Both the position numbers and the translations under genes were made by a program. The notes beneath the pieces were generated by a model. It saw only the letters and a program-made list of their open reading frames with translations. It did no database searches and had not been told where the DNA came from. Shown piece by piece: positions 9,396-16,673 of a DNA stretch of 64,000 bases. This stretch comes from Verrucomicrobiia bacterium (GTDB lineage: Bacteria > Verrucomicrobiota > Verrucomicrobiia > Limisphaerales > UBA11358): positions 66,368 to 130,367 of the forward strand of contig JARLJW010000094.1 in the NCBI GenBank assembly GCA_031290985.1. The letters run 5' to 3'. The number at the start of each line of letters is the position of its first letter. The stretch's first letter is position 1.

Positions 9396-12134
9396 TCAGG
9401 GGGGGCTGATCGTCATCGGCAATTTCAGCCGGAGGTCGTCGGAAGCTGCGCCGACAAGGAACTCGTAATTTCCCGGCTCGACCACATATTGCTTCTTCTC
9501 GGTATTCCAATAACGCAGACGTTCAGCCGGCACTTCCATGGCGACCGTTTTGGATTCGCCGCTTTTCAGCGACACACGCTGGAAACCGCACAGCGCCAGT
9601 TTGGGTTGCGGCACGGCGGAATTGACATGGCGGAAATAGACCTGCGCCACTTCTTCGCCGGCGCGCGTGCCGGAATTTTTCAGCCTGAATGACAATGTTA
9701 CAGTGCCGTCGGCGGCTATTCTATCCGGCTTCAGTTTACCGCCCTTGAAATCGAATTTGGTGTAGCTCAAGCCGTGACCAAAAGCGTAGAGCGGCTTGCC
9801 GCTGAAGTAACGGTAGGTCCGGTTGCTCATCGCATAATCGGTGAACGCGGGCAAATCCGCCGTGGAACGGTAAAACGTCAGCGGCAAATGGCCGGAGGGA
9901 TTGACTTCGCCGAACAGGACTTCGGCCACGGCGCGGCCGCCTTCCTCGCCGGGATACCACGCTTGGAGAATTGCCGGCAGATGTTCATCTTCCCACGTCA
10001 GCGCCATCGCCGAACCGCTGCAATTGACCACGACGATCGGCTTGCCGGTGGCGTGGAGCGCTTGCACGAGTTGCTCCTGCACTTCGGGCAGCTCAACCGA
10101 ATCACGATCAAACCCCTCGCCTTCCTGGGCCGGGGTGATGCCGCCGACATAAATGATCAAATCCGCATTCGTCGCAAGGCCGAGCGCCTCGGCGCTGAGT
10201 TCAGGCAATGCACGGGTCGTTTCGTTGTCTTGGCGGCTCCACGCCGCGATCGCCTTGTTGGTTGTGATCGGGCTGCCCGGCGCAAACGTGACTTCTATGT
10301 TCGTTCCGGCAGCCTGCTTTATGCCATCCAGAATTGAAATGGGATGCGAAGCTGACCCATGGTAATTGCCATGCAACATGGACATTGATTTGCCATTCGG
10401 CCCAATGACCGCGATCCGTTTGAGTTTGGAGCGGTCGAGCGGGAGGATGCCGTCGTTCTTCAGCAGCACCAAAGATTGCCGCGCCATCTGCAAGGCAAGC
10501 TCCCGGTGCTCCGGCGTATCGTTGTCCTGCATGGTGATTTTCGAATAAGCAACCTTGTCCGCCGGATCAAACAAGCCGAGCCGGAAACGAGTCCACAAGG
10601 TGTAATACAAGGCGGCGTCAATTTCTTTTTCGGTCACCAACCCTCGCTGCACGGCGCGGACCAGGGCGTTGTAATCACCGCCGCAGCACAGGTTGCACCC
10701 CGCTTTCACTGCCGCGGCTGCCGCCGCTTCGGGCGTGGACACATAACCATGCTGCTGCGGGCGCCAAATGTCTCCAATGGCGTCGCAATCGGAGACCACA
10801 TAACCCTCAAATCCCCATTGTTTGCGCAGCAAGTCGGTGAGGAGGAATTTATTCGCACAGTCAGGCACGCCATCGAGCGCGCTGTACGCCCCCATTACCC
10901 CGCCCACTTTCCCCTCGCGCACCACGCGCTCGAATTGCGGCAGATAGGTTTCATACAGGTCGCGGTCCGAAATCTCGGCATCGAAGCGGTGCCGTTGCGC
11001 CTCCGGCCCGCTATGCACCGCGTAATGCTTGGCGCACGCCATCGCCAGCATGTATTTGGGGTCATCGCCCTGAATGCCTTTGACGAACTCAATGCCCAAC
11101 TCGCTCGCAAGATACGGATCTTCGCCGTAAGTCTCCTGGCCCCGGCCCCAGCGCGGATCGCGGAAAATGTTGATGTTCGGCGTCCAAAAAGTCAGGCCAT
11201 ACCACCATTTGGAATCGCCATCATGTTTGGCAACATGGTCATTGAACTTGGCGCGGCCTTCAACGCCGATGACTGTTCCTTCCTGATGAAACAAGCGCGG
11301 GTTCCACGAGGAAGCAGCGCCGACCGGTTCCGGGAAAACCGTGGCGACGCCGCTGTTGGCGACACCGTGTAATGCTTCGTTCCAATAGTCATACGCCGGC
11401 AAACCCAGACGCGGGACCGCTGGAGCGGCATTCTTCAATTGAGCGACTTTTTCCGCGAGCGACATGCGGCGAATCAAGTCATCCGCACGCTCTTTGATGG
11501 AGTGCGCCAGGTCGCGCCAGATCGGCGGGTCTTTTACCTCCGGCATACGCACCGCCGCGGCCGAAAAGGCATCCGCCAGTTCCGCGGCGCTGAAGGAAAC
11601 CACCGGCACGCCATCCGCGTTCCTGGCTTCGATCGTGTTGAATTTGGCCGCGCCTTTGCTGGCCATGAAAGCAATTCTCAACGGCCCGCGCAAAGCCTCA
11701 TCTTCGTGCTCCACCATGCCGGTGATGGTTGACACCTTTCGCGCACCGCCCACCGTGGCGAAGATGTCAAAATCCTTCGCCAGCATTCGTTCGCCGCTGC
11801 TCACATCAAACACTCGTTCACCCGCCGCGCCCGCCACTGTCTCGGCCGCGCCGATGGCGATCGTATATCTGCCCGCCGGCAGTTGCGCGATCTCGACGGT
11901 GAAGTTGGTCCCATTGATATCCTCACGGTAGGCGGCGGCCTTGTTGCCGGCACCTTCAATGACCACCGACCGATTGTCTTTGCGGTGTGTGAAACTGCCG
12001 CTGACGGTCACCTGCGGACCGCAGGAGGTGCAGATTTCATCAGCGCCAAAAGCTACGCATGCCGACACCAGCAATCCCACATGCAACCGGATGATATTCG
12101 TGGTGAATTTTGATCGGGCCCGTGAACTTCTCAT
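9396..12134 (-). CDS. GH3 beta-xylosidase with N-terminal malectin-like domain, secreted
   Basis: Likely an exo-acting beta-D-xylosidase (possibly with arabinofuranosidase activity). The N-terminus (start at 12134, MRSSRARSKF...; an in-frame ATG also exists at 12164) has a leader ending near AFGAD. A malectin-like module follows (FTVEIAQLPAGRYTIAIG, GERVFDVSSGERML). The GH3 N-domain then has RLGLPAYDYWNEALHGVANS, DPRWGRGQETYGEDPYL and the nucleophile motif YVVSDCDAIGDI (Asp449), which is the plant/fungal-type xylosidase variant. The GH3 C-domain (IAVIGPNGKSMSMLHGNYHG) and Fn3-like tail (GEEVAQVYFRHVNSA) are complete. About 912 residues. It differs from the leaderless GH3 at 45786 and probably acts outside the cytoplasm. 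Confidence 0.92.
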   Translation of the reverse strand: MRSSRARSKFTTNIIRLHVGLLVSACVAFGADEICTSCGPQVTVSGSFTHRKDNRSVVIEGAGNKAAAYREDINGTNFTVEIAQLPAGRYTIAIGAAETVAGAAGERVFDVSSGERMLAKDFDIFATVGGARKVSTITGMVEHEDEALRGPLRIAFMASKGAAKFNTIEARNADGVPVVSFSAAELADAFSAAAVRMPEVKDPPIWRDLAHSIKERADDLIRRMSLAEKVAQLKNAAPAVPRLGLPAYDYWNEALHGVANSGVATVFPEPVGAASSWNPRLFHQEGTVIGVEGRAKFNDHVAKHDGDSKWWYGLTFWTPNINIFRDPRWGRGQETYGEDPYLASELGIEFVKGIQGDDPKYMLAMACAKHYAVHSGPEAQRHRFDAEISDRDLYETYLPQFERVVREGKVGGVMGAYSALDGVPDCANKFLLTDLLRKQWGFEGYVVSDCDAIGDIWRPQQHGYVSTPEAAAAAAVKAGCNLCCGGDYNALVRAVQRGLVTEKEIDAALYYTLWTRFRLGLFDPADKVAYSKITMQDNDTPEHRELALQMARQSLVLLKNDGILPLDRSKLKRIAVIGPNGKSMSMLHGNYHGSASHPISILDGIKQAAGTNIEVTFAPGSPITTNKAIAAWSRQDNETTRALPELSAEALGLATNADLIIYVGGITPAQEGEGFDRDSVELPEVQEQLVQALHATGKPIVVVNCSGSAMALTWEDEHLPAILQAWYPGEEGGRAVAEVLFGEVNPSGHLPLTFYRSTADLPAFTDYAMSNRTYRYFSGKPLYAFGHGLSYTKFDFKGGKLKPDRIAADGTVTLSFRLKNSGTRAGEEVAQVYFRHVNSAVPQPKLALCGFQRVSLKSGESKTVAMEVPAERLRYWNTEKKQYVVEPGNYEFLVGAASDDLRLKLPMTISPP

Positions 12135-12337
12135 TTTTAGGAGGGTAGCAAACAAATTGACCATTAATATTTTGATGGCGGGCAGTGAGCGGCACTATGT
12201 TGACGGGGCGCATTGGCCGTTACGGCTTGTCTGCCGGAAAAAGTTTCGCCCGCCCGGGAATCCACCCGATTCGTCCCGAACGTTGAATTTCTGTCTTGCG
12301 TGGCGGCAGCCAGATTGGATGACACTATTTACCTCGC

Positions 12338-12964
12338 TTATTGCACGGGAATGATCTCAATGGCGTTGATCTCGGGGTTCTCAGTTTGTGCGGTAAATTT
12401 AATGTCCAGCTGGCCGTTGGTAATCTCCACCGGCACGGTTTCCACATAAGCCCTGGCAAATCCGCCCGCCTTGGCCCAGACATCAAAATCTTTGAAGGTC
12501 TTGCCCCCGAGTTCGAAGGTGAACACCCGCTGGCCCGCATCAGTGATGCCGTCATAGGTCTCGCAAAAATGCAGCTTCACTTGATACTTTCCATTGGGCA
12601 GCTTCTGGCTGAACGCCTCCATCGAATAATGTTCAGAACGGTAAATTTCCGGCTGCCTGGTGTTGGCTATTTGCTGGTCCGGCCGTTCAATCACATCGCC
12701 GCCGGAAAACCCCATGTCGCCAAGCCATTCAATTCCAGTTGAATCTTTGACCGCCGCGGAGGTTCCGGCATTGATTCGGATTGGGGCCGAAAGCGCCTTG
12801 GCCGCTACCGGGGCGGTTGCCATAACTTCCGGTGCCGGTAAAGTGGCCGTCGCCGCCGGAGCGGCTGCCGTCGGCGCGCTGGCAGGGCGAGGCGCCGACT
12901 GACAACCGGTGACAATTAAAAGTGCGGAAATGAGGCCAGGCAAAATGAACTGGTTTGGTTTCAT
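12338..12964 (-). CDS. Malectin-domain lipoprotein
   Basis: The start is set at 12964 (MKPNQFILPGLISALLIVTGCQS), giving a lipoprotein signal with the lipobox LIVTGC; an in-frame ATG at 13018 is rejected as it adds a hydrophilic stretch. After an Ala/Pro-rich linker comes a single malectin-type domain: IRINAGTSAAVKDSTGIEW, GEMGFSGG-like MGFSGGDVIE, YRSEHYSMEAFSQKLPNGKY, LHFCETYDGI, RVFTFELGGKTFKDFDVW and ENPEINAIEIIP. It is a close paralogue of the malectin module inside the GH51 protein at 40477-43446. No catalytic domain is present, so a surface carbohydrate-binding role is inferred. Operator site 2 is 60 bp upstream of the start. Confidence 0.85.
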   Translation of the reverse strand: MKPNQFILPGLISALLIVTGCQSAPRPASAPTAAAPAATATLPAPEVMATAPVAAKALSAPIRINAGTSAAVKDSTGIEWLGDMGFSGGDVIERPDQQIANTRQPEIYRSEHYSMEAFSQKLPNGKYQVKLHFCETYDGITDAGQRVFTFELGGKTFKDFDVWAKAGGFARAYVETVPVEITNGQLDIKFTAQTENPEINAIEIIPVQ

Positions 12965-13023
12965 CGAATATTTTGTGTGATTAATTGGAAGTGAAATTAT
13001 CTCATATCCAAACTCCACGAGCC

Positions 13024-13041
13024 ATACGACAATCGTCGTAT
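13024..13041. promoter_or_regulatory. Operator-like palindrome, site 2
   Basis: ATACGACAATCGTCGTAT: both 7-bp arms are intact and the centre is AATC. It is preceded by CC as in sites 1, 3 and 4. It lies 60 bp upstream of the malectin lipoprotein start. Just beyond it (around 13097) is an AAAACCGGTTTT palindrome of unknown meaning. Confidence 0.75.
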
Positions 13042-13120
13042 CCAGCGTGAGGAATTCTCAAGCTGCCCCGGGCAACGCGCATTGCGTCCGGAGTAAAACC
13101 GGTTTTTTTCCAAGCTCTCT

Positions 13121-14380
13121 TCATTTCGTGAACAGATTCAAATCAATCGCCTCCCCCATGTCCCGGTAGCCGGCCGGGTTCAAATGCAGCCAGTCGTTCG
13201 CGTATGGGCCGGGATGAAAGGCTGCTTGAAAATTCGTCAGCGTCTCCGGATCGCGCACCGCCAAGTCGAAATCAATCACGCCGTCGAATACCTTGTTGGT
13301 CCGGATCCAAGTGTTGACATACTGACGCTCTTGCTCGTGAATGTCGCTATAATACCCGCTGCCGCCGAACGGAGTGATGGTCGCGCCATAAGCACGGATG
13401 CCGTGAGTCTTGGCTTTGCGGGCCATGTCCGCGTAGGCATTAACCAGATTCGTCGCCGTGGCCATGTTGCTGTTGCGCCCGCCAATGTCATTGACGCCTT
13501 CAAATAAGATGAAATACCGCACACCGGATTGCTCCAGCACGTCGCGGTCAAACCGCTTTACTGCCGCCTGGCCAAGGCCGCCAAAGATGGCGTTGCCGCC
13601 GATGCCCGTGTTGACCACCCCAACCTTGGCCGTGGCCGCGTTCGTGCGGAGGCGCTGCGCCAGGATGTCGGGCCAGCGATTATTCCTATCGTTGGACGAG
13701 CCGCGTCCGTCAGTGATCGAGTCGCCGAGCACAGCGATGGCACGGCTGGATTTGTCTGCCTGAACCTCAATGCCAGTGATCAGACACCAATGAAACACCC
13801 GCTTCGCGGCCGGAAAACTCGCTTCAGATACAGCGTTGCTCAAAGCGATGAATGAAGTGGTGCGCGAACCGGGATGTCCGGTGATGGTGGTCGCCGAAAT
13901 GTCGCCCAAATAGAGGCTCAACGCGACATCCGCGAGCGCGGGTAACTCAAAATCCAGCGGGTCGGAAAGGACCGCTTCGCCTTTCGGAATCACCACTTCG
14001 GCGGCATCATTAAACGTGAGTGCCTTGTCAGTGGCGGGATCGATCTCGCCGTTGCCCGCGCTGCCTTTCCCTGCCGCCAGCGCGATGTGCGCGGCGCGAA
14101 TGGTCACGGAGTCCGTTCCAAAAATATTGGAGAAGCGGACGCGCAATGTTTTGCCTCCGATGCTCGTCCGGACAAACTGGCGCAGCGTCGAGTTCGCCAG
14201 CGGCACGGGCGGCAGATTGTTCGGCTCTGTCAACTGCACCGCGCAGCCCCACGTCGCGACCCAATGGTTGTCGGCGGCAAAGAGCTTCGCTTGGTGGCAA
14301 ACCAACGACAGGAGAATCGCCACAAGCAGTCCGACGATTGGACGGCCTTGGCGAAATTTGGTGCACTGCGATTTTGTCAT
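13121..14380 (-). CDS. SGNH/GDSL-family esterase, secreted
   Basis: A predicted carbohydrate esterase, probably deacetylating xylan or its fragments. The ATG at 14380 gives MTKSQCTKFRQGRPIVGLLV and a leader ending at KLFAAD. Residues ~35-200 form an N-terminal beta-rich part (VATWGCAVQL, RQFVRTSIGGKTLRVRFSN). The SGNH blocks are all visible: block I AIAVLGDSITDG (nucleophile Ser), block II GVVNTGIGGNAI (Gly), block III FEGVNDIGG (Asn) and block V DWLHLNPAGY (Asp/His). The length of 419 residues fits the two-part SGNH esterases. The IS1595-type transposon sits 71 bp upstream of the start, so native upstream expression signals may have been displaced. Confidence 0.88.
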   Translation of the reverse strand: MTKSQCTKFRQGRPIVGLLVAILLSLVCHQAKLFAADNHWVATWGCAVQLTEPNNLPPVPLANSTLRQFVRTSIGGKTLRVRFSNIFGTDSVTIRAAHIALAAGKGSAGNGEIDPATDKALTFNDAAEVVIPKGEAVLSDPLDFELPALADVALSLYLGDISATTITGHPGSRTTSFIALSNAVSEASFPAAKRVFHWCLITGIEVQADKSSRAIAVLGDSITDGRGSSNDRNNRWPDILAQRLRTNAATAKVGVVNTGIGGNAIFGGLGQAAVKRFDRDVLEQSGVRYFILFEGVNDIGGRNSNMATATNLVNAYADMARKAKTHGIRAYGATITPFGGSGYYSDIHEQERQYVNTWIRTNKVFDGVIDFDLAVRDPETLTNFQAAFHPGPYANDWLHLNPAGYRDMGEAIDLNLFTK

Positions 14381-14450
14381 GTCCGTTGAATGCTCAGGAT
14401 TTTGTTATTGCCCATTCCACACCAACGTTTTGTTTATGGCCGGTTCCACG

Positions 14451-14458
14451 TATTGAAT
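14451..14458. repeat. Target-site duplication, left copy (TATTGAAT)
   Basis: The 8 bp TATTGAAT directly left of the transposon end is repeated exactly at 16620-16627 directly right of the other end. Eight-base duplications are characteristic of IS1595-family insertion. Confidence 0.9.
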
Positions 14459-14479
14459 CGGGACTATGCTCTTTGCAAA
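14459..14479 (+). repeat. Left terminal inverted repeat of the transposon
   Basis: Begins CGGGACTATGC and ends CTTTGCAAA. The reverse complement of 16599-16619 matches at 20 of 21 positions; the one difference is T versus C at position 12. Confidence 0.9.
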
Positions 14480-14501
14480 TTTGCGGTTATTTTATCGGTT
14501 T

Positions 14502-14621
14502 TCATTTCTTACGTTTTTCCGGTTTCTTTTCTGGTTTTATCTTGGAGACAAGGCGCATGGCGGCGTCGAACGGCATTGCCAGTTTCAGCGCCTTCTCCAG
14601 CTTATTTGGTTTTGATTTCAT
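14502..14621 (-). CDS. Small lysine-rich ORF near the left end of the transposon
   Basis: A 39-residue open frame starting MKSKPNKLEKALKLAMPFDA and ending KPEKKPEKRKK, then TGA. It is strongly basic and probably helical in the first half. It has no visible ribosome-binding site and I recognise no family. It reads outward, toward the left end and the SGNH gene beyond it. It could be a real transposon passenger or chance; the basic composition would suit nucleic-acid binding, but that is only a guess. Confidence 0.3.
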   Translation of the reverse strand: MKSKPNKLEKALKLAMPFDAAMRLVSKIKPEKKPEKRKK

Positions 14622-15060
14622 GGTTTAGAATTTAGCTCCGGGGTTTTGCGATTTCAACAAATCAAAATACTTCCAAAGCATTTTCCATTTTTGGCGGCTT
14701 GCATATGGAATCTCACAGGTTTTGTTGCCAAGCACCCGAACAGAGGGCTACGACGCCCAAGAAAGAATGCCACACAGCCACACGCCCATCTGGGCGTGAG
14801 CAATGGCAAAGGGCTTTCCTAGAAATGTCGTAGTTTCTGTTCGCCTTTACCGCTCCGCTAAATTTTATGTCGGCACCATCTAAGCGAATTTTTGTTTGCT
14901 TTTCAAGCGTGGATGCAGGAGAGTTCCACCAGCATTGAGCACCAAGTAAGAGAGCTTCCGATTTAGGATGTTTTCACCAGCTTGGTGCTTTTTTTGTTTT
15001 ATGGAGCCAAGAGAAACAGCGCCCGCATGACGCCGAAATGTGGAGCGCGGAAAGAAATAA
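14622..15060. other. AT-rich gene-free cargo DNA of the transposon
   Basis: No credible protein gene is seen on either strand. It holds an 8-bp hairpin at 14781-14798 (CACGCCCA-TC-TGGGCGTG) and a terminator-like structure at 14938-14996. Base composition is visibly more A/T-rich than the flanking enzyme genes. It might encode an untranslated RNA. Confidence 0.5.
14938..14996 (+). terminator. Terminator-like hairpin inside the transposon
   Basis: AGCACCAAG (14938-14946) pairs perfectly with CTTGGTGCT (14981-14989), followed directly by a run of T (TTTTTTTG). The 34-nt loop is long for a simple terminator, so this could instead be the 3' end of a structured RNA or an attenuator. It would end plus-strand transcription before the tRNA gene. 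Confidence 0.5.
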
Positions 15061-15104
15061 GGCGGGTTGCACCAGATGAGCTTAAACATTGGATGCAACC
15101 CGCC
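15061..15104. repeat. 11-bp hairpin 13 bp upstream of the tRNA
   Basis: GGCGGGTTGCA (15061-15071) and TGCAACCCGCC (15094-15104) are perfect inverted repeats around a 22-nt loop; an outer A-T pair extends the stem to 12. The stem is G/C-rich and lies immediately before the tRNA gene. There is no T-run after it, so it is not a typical terminator. It may be an RNA structure, a protein-binding site or a remnant of an older insertion. Confidence 0.65.
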
Positions 15105-15117
15105 TCAGGGCACAAAT

Positions 15118-15201
15118 GCGAGCGTGGCGGAATCGGAATACGCGGCCAATTTGGGATTGGCTTCCCTAGCCGGATTGCGGGTTCAAATCCCGCCGCTCGC
15201 A
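15118..15201 (+). tRNA. Class II tRNA with leucine-type body and UGG (proline) anticodon
   Basis: An 84-nt cloverleaf with every stem fully paired. Acceptor GCGAGCG/CGCTCGC, then T8-G9. D arm GCG-GAATCGGAATA-CGC with the conserved GG. Anticodon arm GCCAA-TTTGGGA-TTGGC, anticodon TGG at 15152-15154. A 15-nt variable arm with a TCC/GGA stem. T arm GCGGG-TTCAAAT-CCCGC. Discriminator A; CCA is not encoded. The long variable arm, the GGAATCGG D loop and A73 match bacterial tRNA-Leu, while the anticodon loop UUUGGGA is that of tRNA-Pro(UGG). LeuRS does not in general read the anticodon, so it could be leucylated and read CCA. It lies inside the transposon. Activity is unproven. Confidence 0.85.
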
Positions 15202-15369
15202 CTTTTCCAACCGAAAGAACATTTGGCCCGGATTTCCTTAATTGTCAATGTGATAATTTAACACGATTTTTATAATCAATTAAACCCATTGATTTCATTG
15301 TGTGTTTTCAATGTTTAATTTTGGTTAGCCACTTTGCAAATGTGGTGTTTTCCGACATAATAGCGACGT
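15202..15369. promoter_or_regulatory. Leader region of the transposase with TIR-like motif
   Basis: AT-rich spacer between the tRNA and the transposase and the presumed site of the transposase promoter. At 15329-15345 the near-palindrome CCACTTTGCAAATGTGG contains the CTTTGCAAA core present in both terminal repeats. This could be an internal transposase-binding site used for self-repression. No clear -10/-35 pair was assigned. Confidence 0.45.
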
Positions 15370-16317
15370 ATGAAACATAAGACTATACAAACACCAGACG
15401 ATTTAACATTAGATGAAATAACGCAACGGTTTTCCACTGATGCCGCCGCCCGCAAGTATTGGGAGGCTATTCACTGGCCGAAAGGCCCGGTTTGCCCGCA
15501 TTGCAGCAACAAGAAACCGAAACTTATTTATGAGATCAAGGCGAACAAGGCCAAGCGCATCCGGCCCGGTTTACGTCAATGCGCCAAGTGCGGGAAGCAA
15601 TTCACCGCCACCATGGGTACCATTTTCGAGCAGACACACATTCCCTTGCGGAAATGGCTGGTGGCCTGGTATTTGGTTTGCTCGTCCAAGAAAGGGATTA
15701 GTTCCCTGCAAATCCAGCGCATCCTTGACCTTGGTTCGTACCGCACAGCGTTGTTTATGACCCACCGCATCCGTCATGCCTTGCGTGACCCAGTGTTTAA
15801 CGACAAGTTGCGCGGCACAGTGGAATGCGATGAAACCTATGTTGGTGGCAAGACACGCGGACGCGGACGGCATTTCATGGGGAATAAAACTCCCGTGGTT
15901 GCCTTGTTGGAGCGTGGCGGGCGGGTTCGTTCCCAAGTGATGCCTTTAGTCACCGGCAAAAATCTAAAGGAGGCCCTTGAGCAGCACATCAGCCCAAAGT
16001 CCACCATTATGACCGATGAACTTCCCGCCTACCGGAAGGCGGCAGGACGGTTCGCCAAGCATTATGTAGTAAACCACTCCCGCCGTGAATATGTCCGGGG
16101 ACGGGCGCACACTAATGGAGTTGAGGGAAACTTCTCCCTGCTCAAGCGTGGTGTCGTTGGCACGTTTCATCATTTGAGCGCAAAGCGCCTGCCGTTGTAT
16201 TTGGCAGAGTTTGACCATCGTCACAATACCCGTTTTCTGACCGATGGTGAACGGACAATCATCGGCATGAAAAAGTCGGAAGGTAAGCGGCTTTTTTACC
16301 GGAATCCAGCCAAGTGA
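15370..16317 (+). CDS. IS1595-family transposase
   Basis: A DDE-type transposase of the ISXO2-like group, 315 residues and full length. The N-terminal zinc ribbon has two CxxC pairs, CPHCSNKKP (about residues 42-45) and CAKCGKQFTATMGTIFE. A helix-turn-helix-like region follows (SSKKGISSLQIQRILDLGSY). The catalytic core shows VECDETYVGGK (first Asp), IMTDELPAYRKA (second Asp) and RAHTNGVEGNFSLLKRGVVG with the N/E region typical of this family. The start MKHKTIQTPDDLTLDEITQR is the first ATG. It appears intact and, with perfect ends and target duplication, likely functional. It is followed 3 bp later by a small ORF. Confidence 0.96.
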   Translation: MKHKTIQTPDDLTLDEITQRFSTDAAARKYWEAIHWPKGPVCPHCSNKKPKLIYEIKANKAKRIRPGLRQCAKCGKQFTATMGTIFEQTHIPLRKWLVAWYLVCSSKKGISSLQIQRILDLGSYRTALFMTHRIRHALRDPVFNDKLRGTVECDETYVGGKTRGRGRHFMGNKTPVVALLERGGRVRSQVMPLVTGKNLKEALEQHISPKSTIMTDELPAYRKAAGRFAKHYVVNHSRREYVRGRAHTNGVEGNFSLLKRGVVGTFHHLSAKRLPLYLAEFDHRHNTRFLTDGERTIIGMKKSEGKRLFYRNPAK

Positions 16318-16320
16318 TTT

Positions 16321-16557
16321 ATGCCTAAACCAGACGCCGAAGAATACGCCAGAAAAGTTCTATGGCACATTTGCGGATTGCGCGCAGATGTCCGACACAT
16401 GCAAGCGAAGCTTGCTGAATACGCCTCCATGGAGTCTGGGGTTCCATCAAAAACAATTCTTCTAAAGTGGCAATCCGACTGTCAGGCTTCTCAAAATGAG
16501 ATTTATCTGGATGCGGTGCGCGATATTGGCCTACCACCTGAAGGTCATCAGGCGTGA
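16321..16557 (+). CDS. Hypothetical protein behind the transposase
   Basis: A 78-residue ORF whose ATG is 3 bp after the transposase stop, a spacing typical of translational coupling. It begins MPKPDAEEYARKVLWHICGL, is predicted to be helical and charged, and has a few Cys but no zinc motif. I recognise no family. The position inside the right terminal repeat suggests a transposon accessory protein. It could be a transposase regulator, but nothing in the sequence proves it. Confidence 0.5.
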   Translation: MPKPDAEEYARKVLWHICGLRADVRHMQAKLAEYASMESGVPSKTILLKWQSDCQASQNEIYLDAVRDIGLPPEGHQA

Positions 16558-16598
16558 CATCTTTTAACGGATTTATTTTTCCCATTTTAAGTTAAATC

Positions 16599-16619
16599 TT
16601 TGCAAAGGGCATAGTCCCG
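16599..16619 (-). repeat. Right terminal inverted repeat of the transposon
   Basis: Reads on the minus strand CGGGACTATGCC... and matches the left end at 20 of 21 positions. The target duplication copy follows at 16620-16627. Confidence 0.9.
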
Positions 16620-16627
16620 TATTGAAT
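16620..16627. repeat. Target-site duplication, right copy (TATTGAAT)
   Basis: Identical to 14451-14458. The agreement fixes both outer borders of the transposon to the base. Confidence 0.9.
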
Positions 16628-16673
16628 AACTGCATTTTCACGGAATGCTGTCGATTTCCGAGTTGCTCGACCA

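Larger units (their letters stand above)
14459..16619. mobile_element. Complete IS1595-family transposon carrying a tRNA gene
   Basis: A 2161-bp element delimited by 21-bp inverted ends (CGGGACTATGC[T/C]CTTTGCAAA; 20 of 21 match) and flanked by the perfect 8-bp duplication TATTGAAT. Contents left to right: a 39-codon minus-strand ORF, about 500 bp of AT-rich gene-free DNA with hairpins, a class II tRNA gene, the transposase and a 78-codon ORF 3 bp behind it. A usual IS1595 element is about 0.7-1.1 kb, so more than half of this one is cargo. The intact ends, intact transposase and perfect duplication suggest recent transposition. It sits between the GH98 and SGNH genes and interrupts neither. 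Confidence 0.92.

Noticed and set aside
14827-14832. GTCGTA half-site inside the transposon
   Set aside because: No left arm at the proper spacing; not a member of the palindrome set.
14880-15098. 72-codon minus-strand ORF in the transposon
   Set aside because: Covers the terminator-like and G/C-rich hairpins and has no recognisable similarity; more likely chance.
14999-15202. Minus-strand ORF beginning MRAAGFEPAIR
   Set aside because: This is the familiar false protein produced by reading a tRNA gene backwards; it covers the tRNA at 15118-15201.
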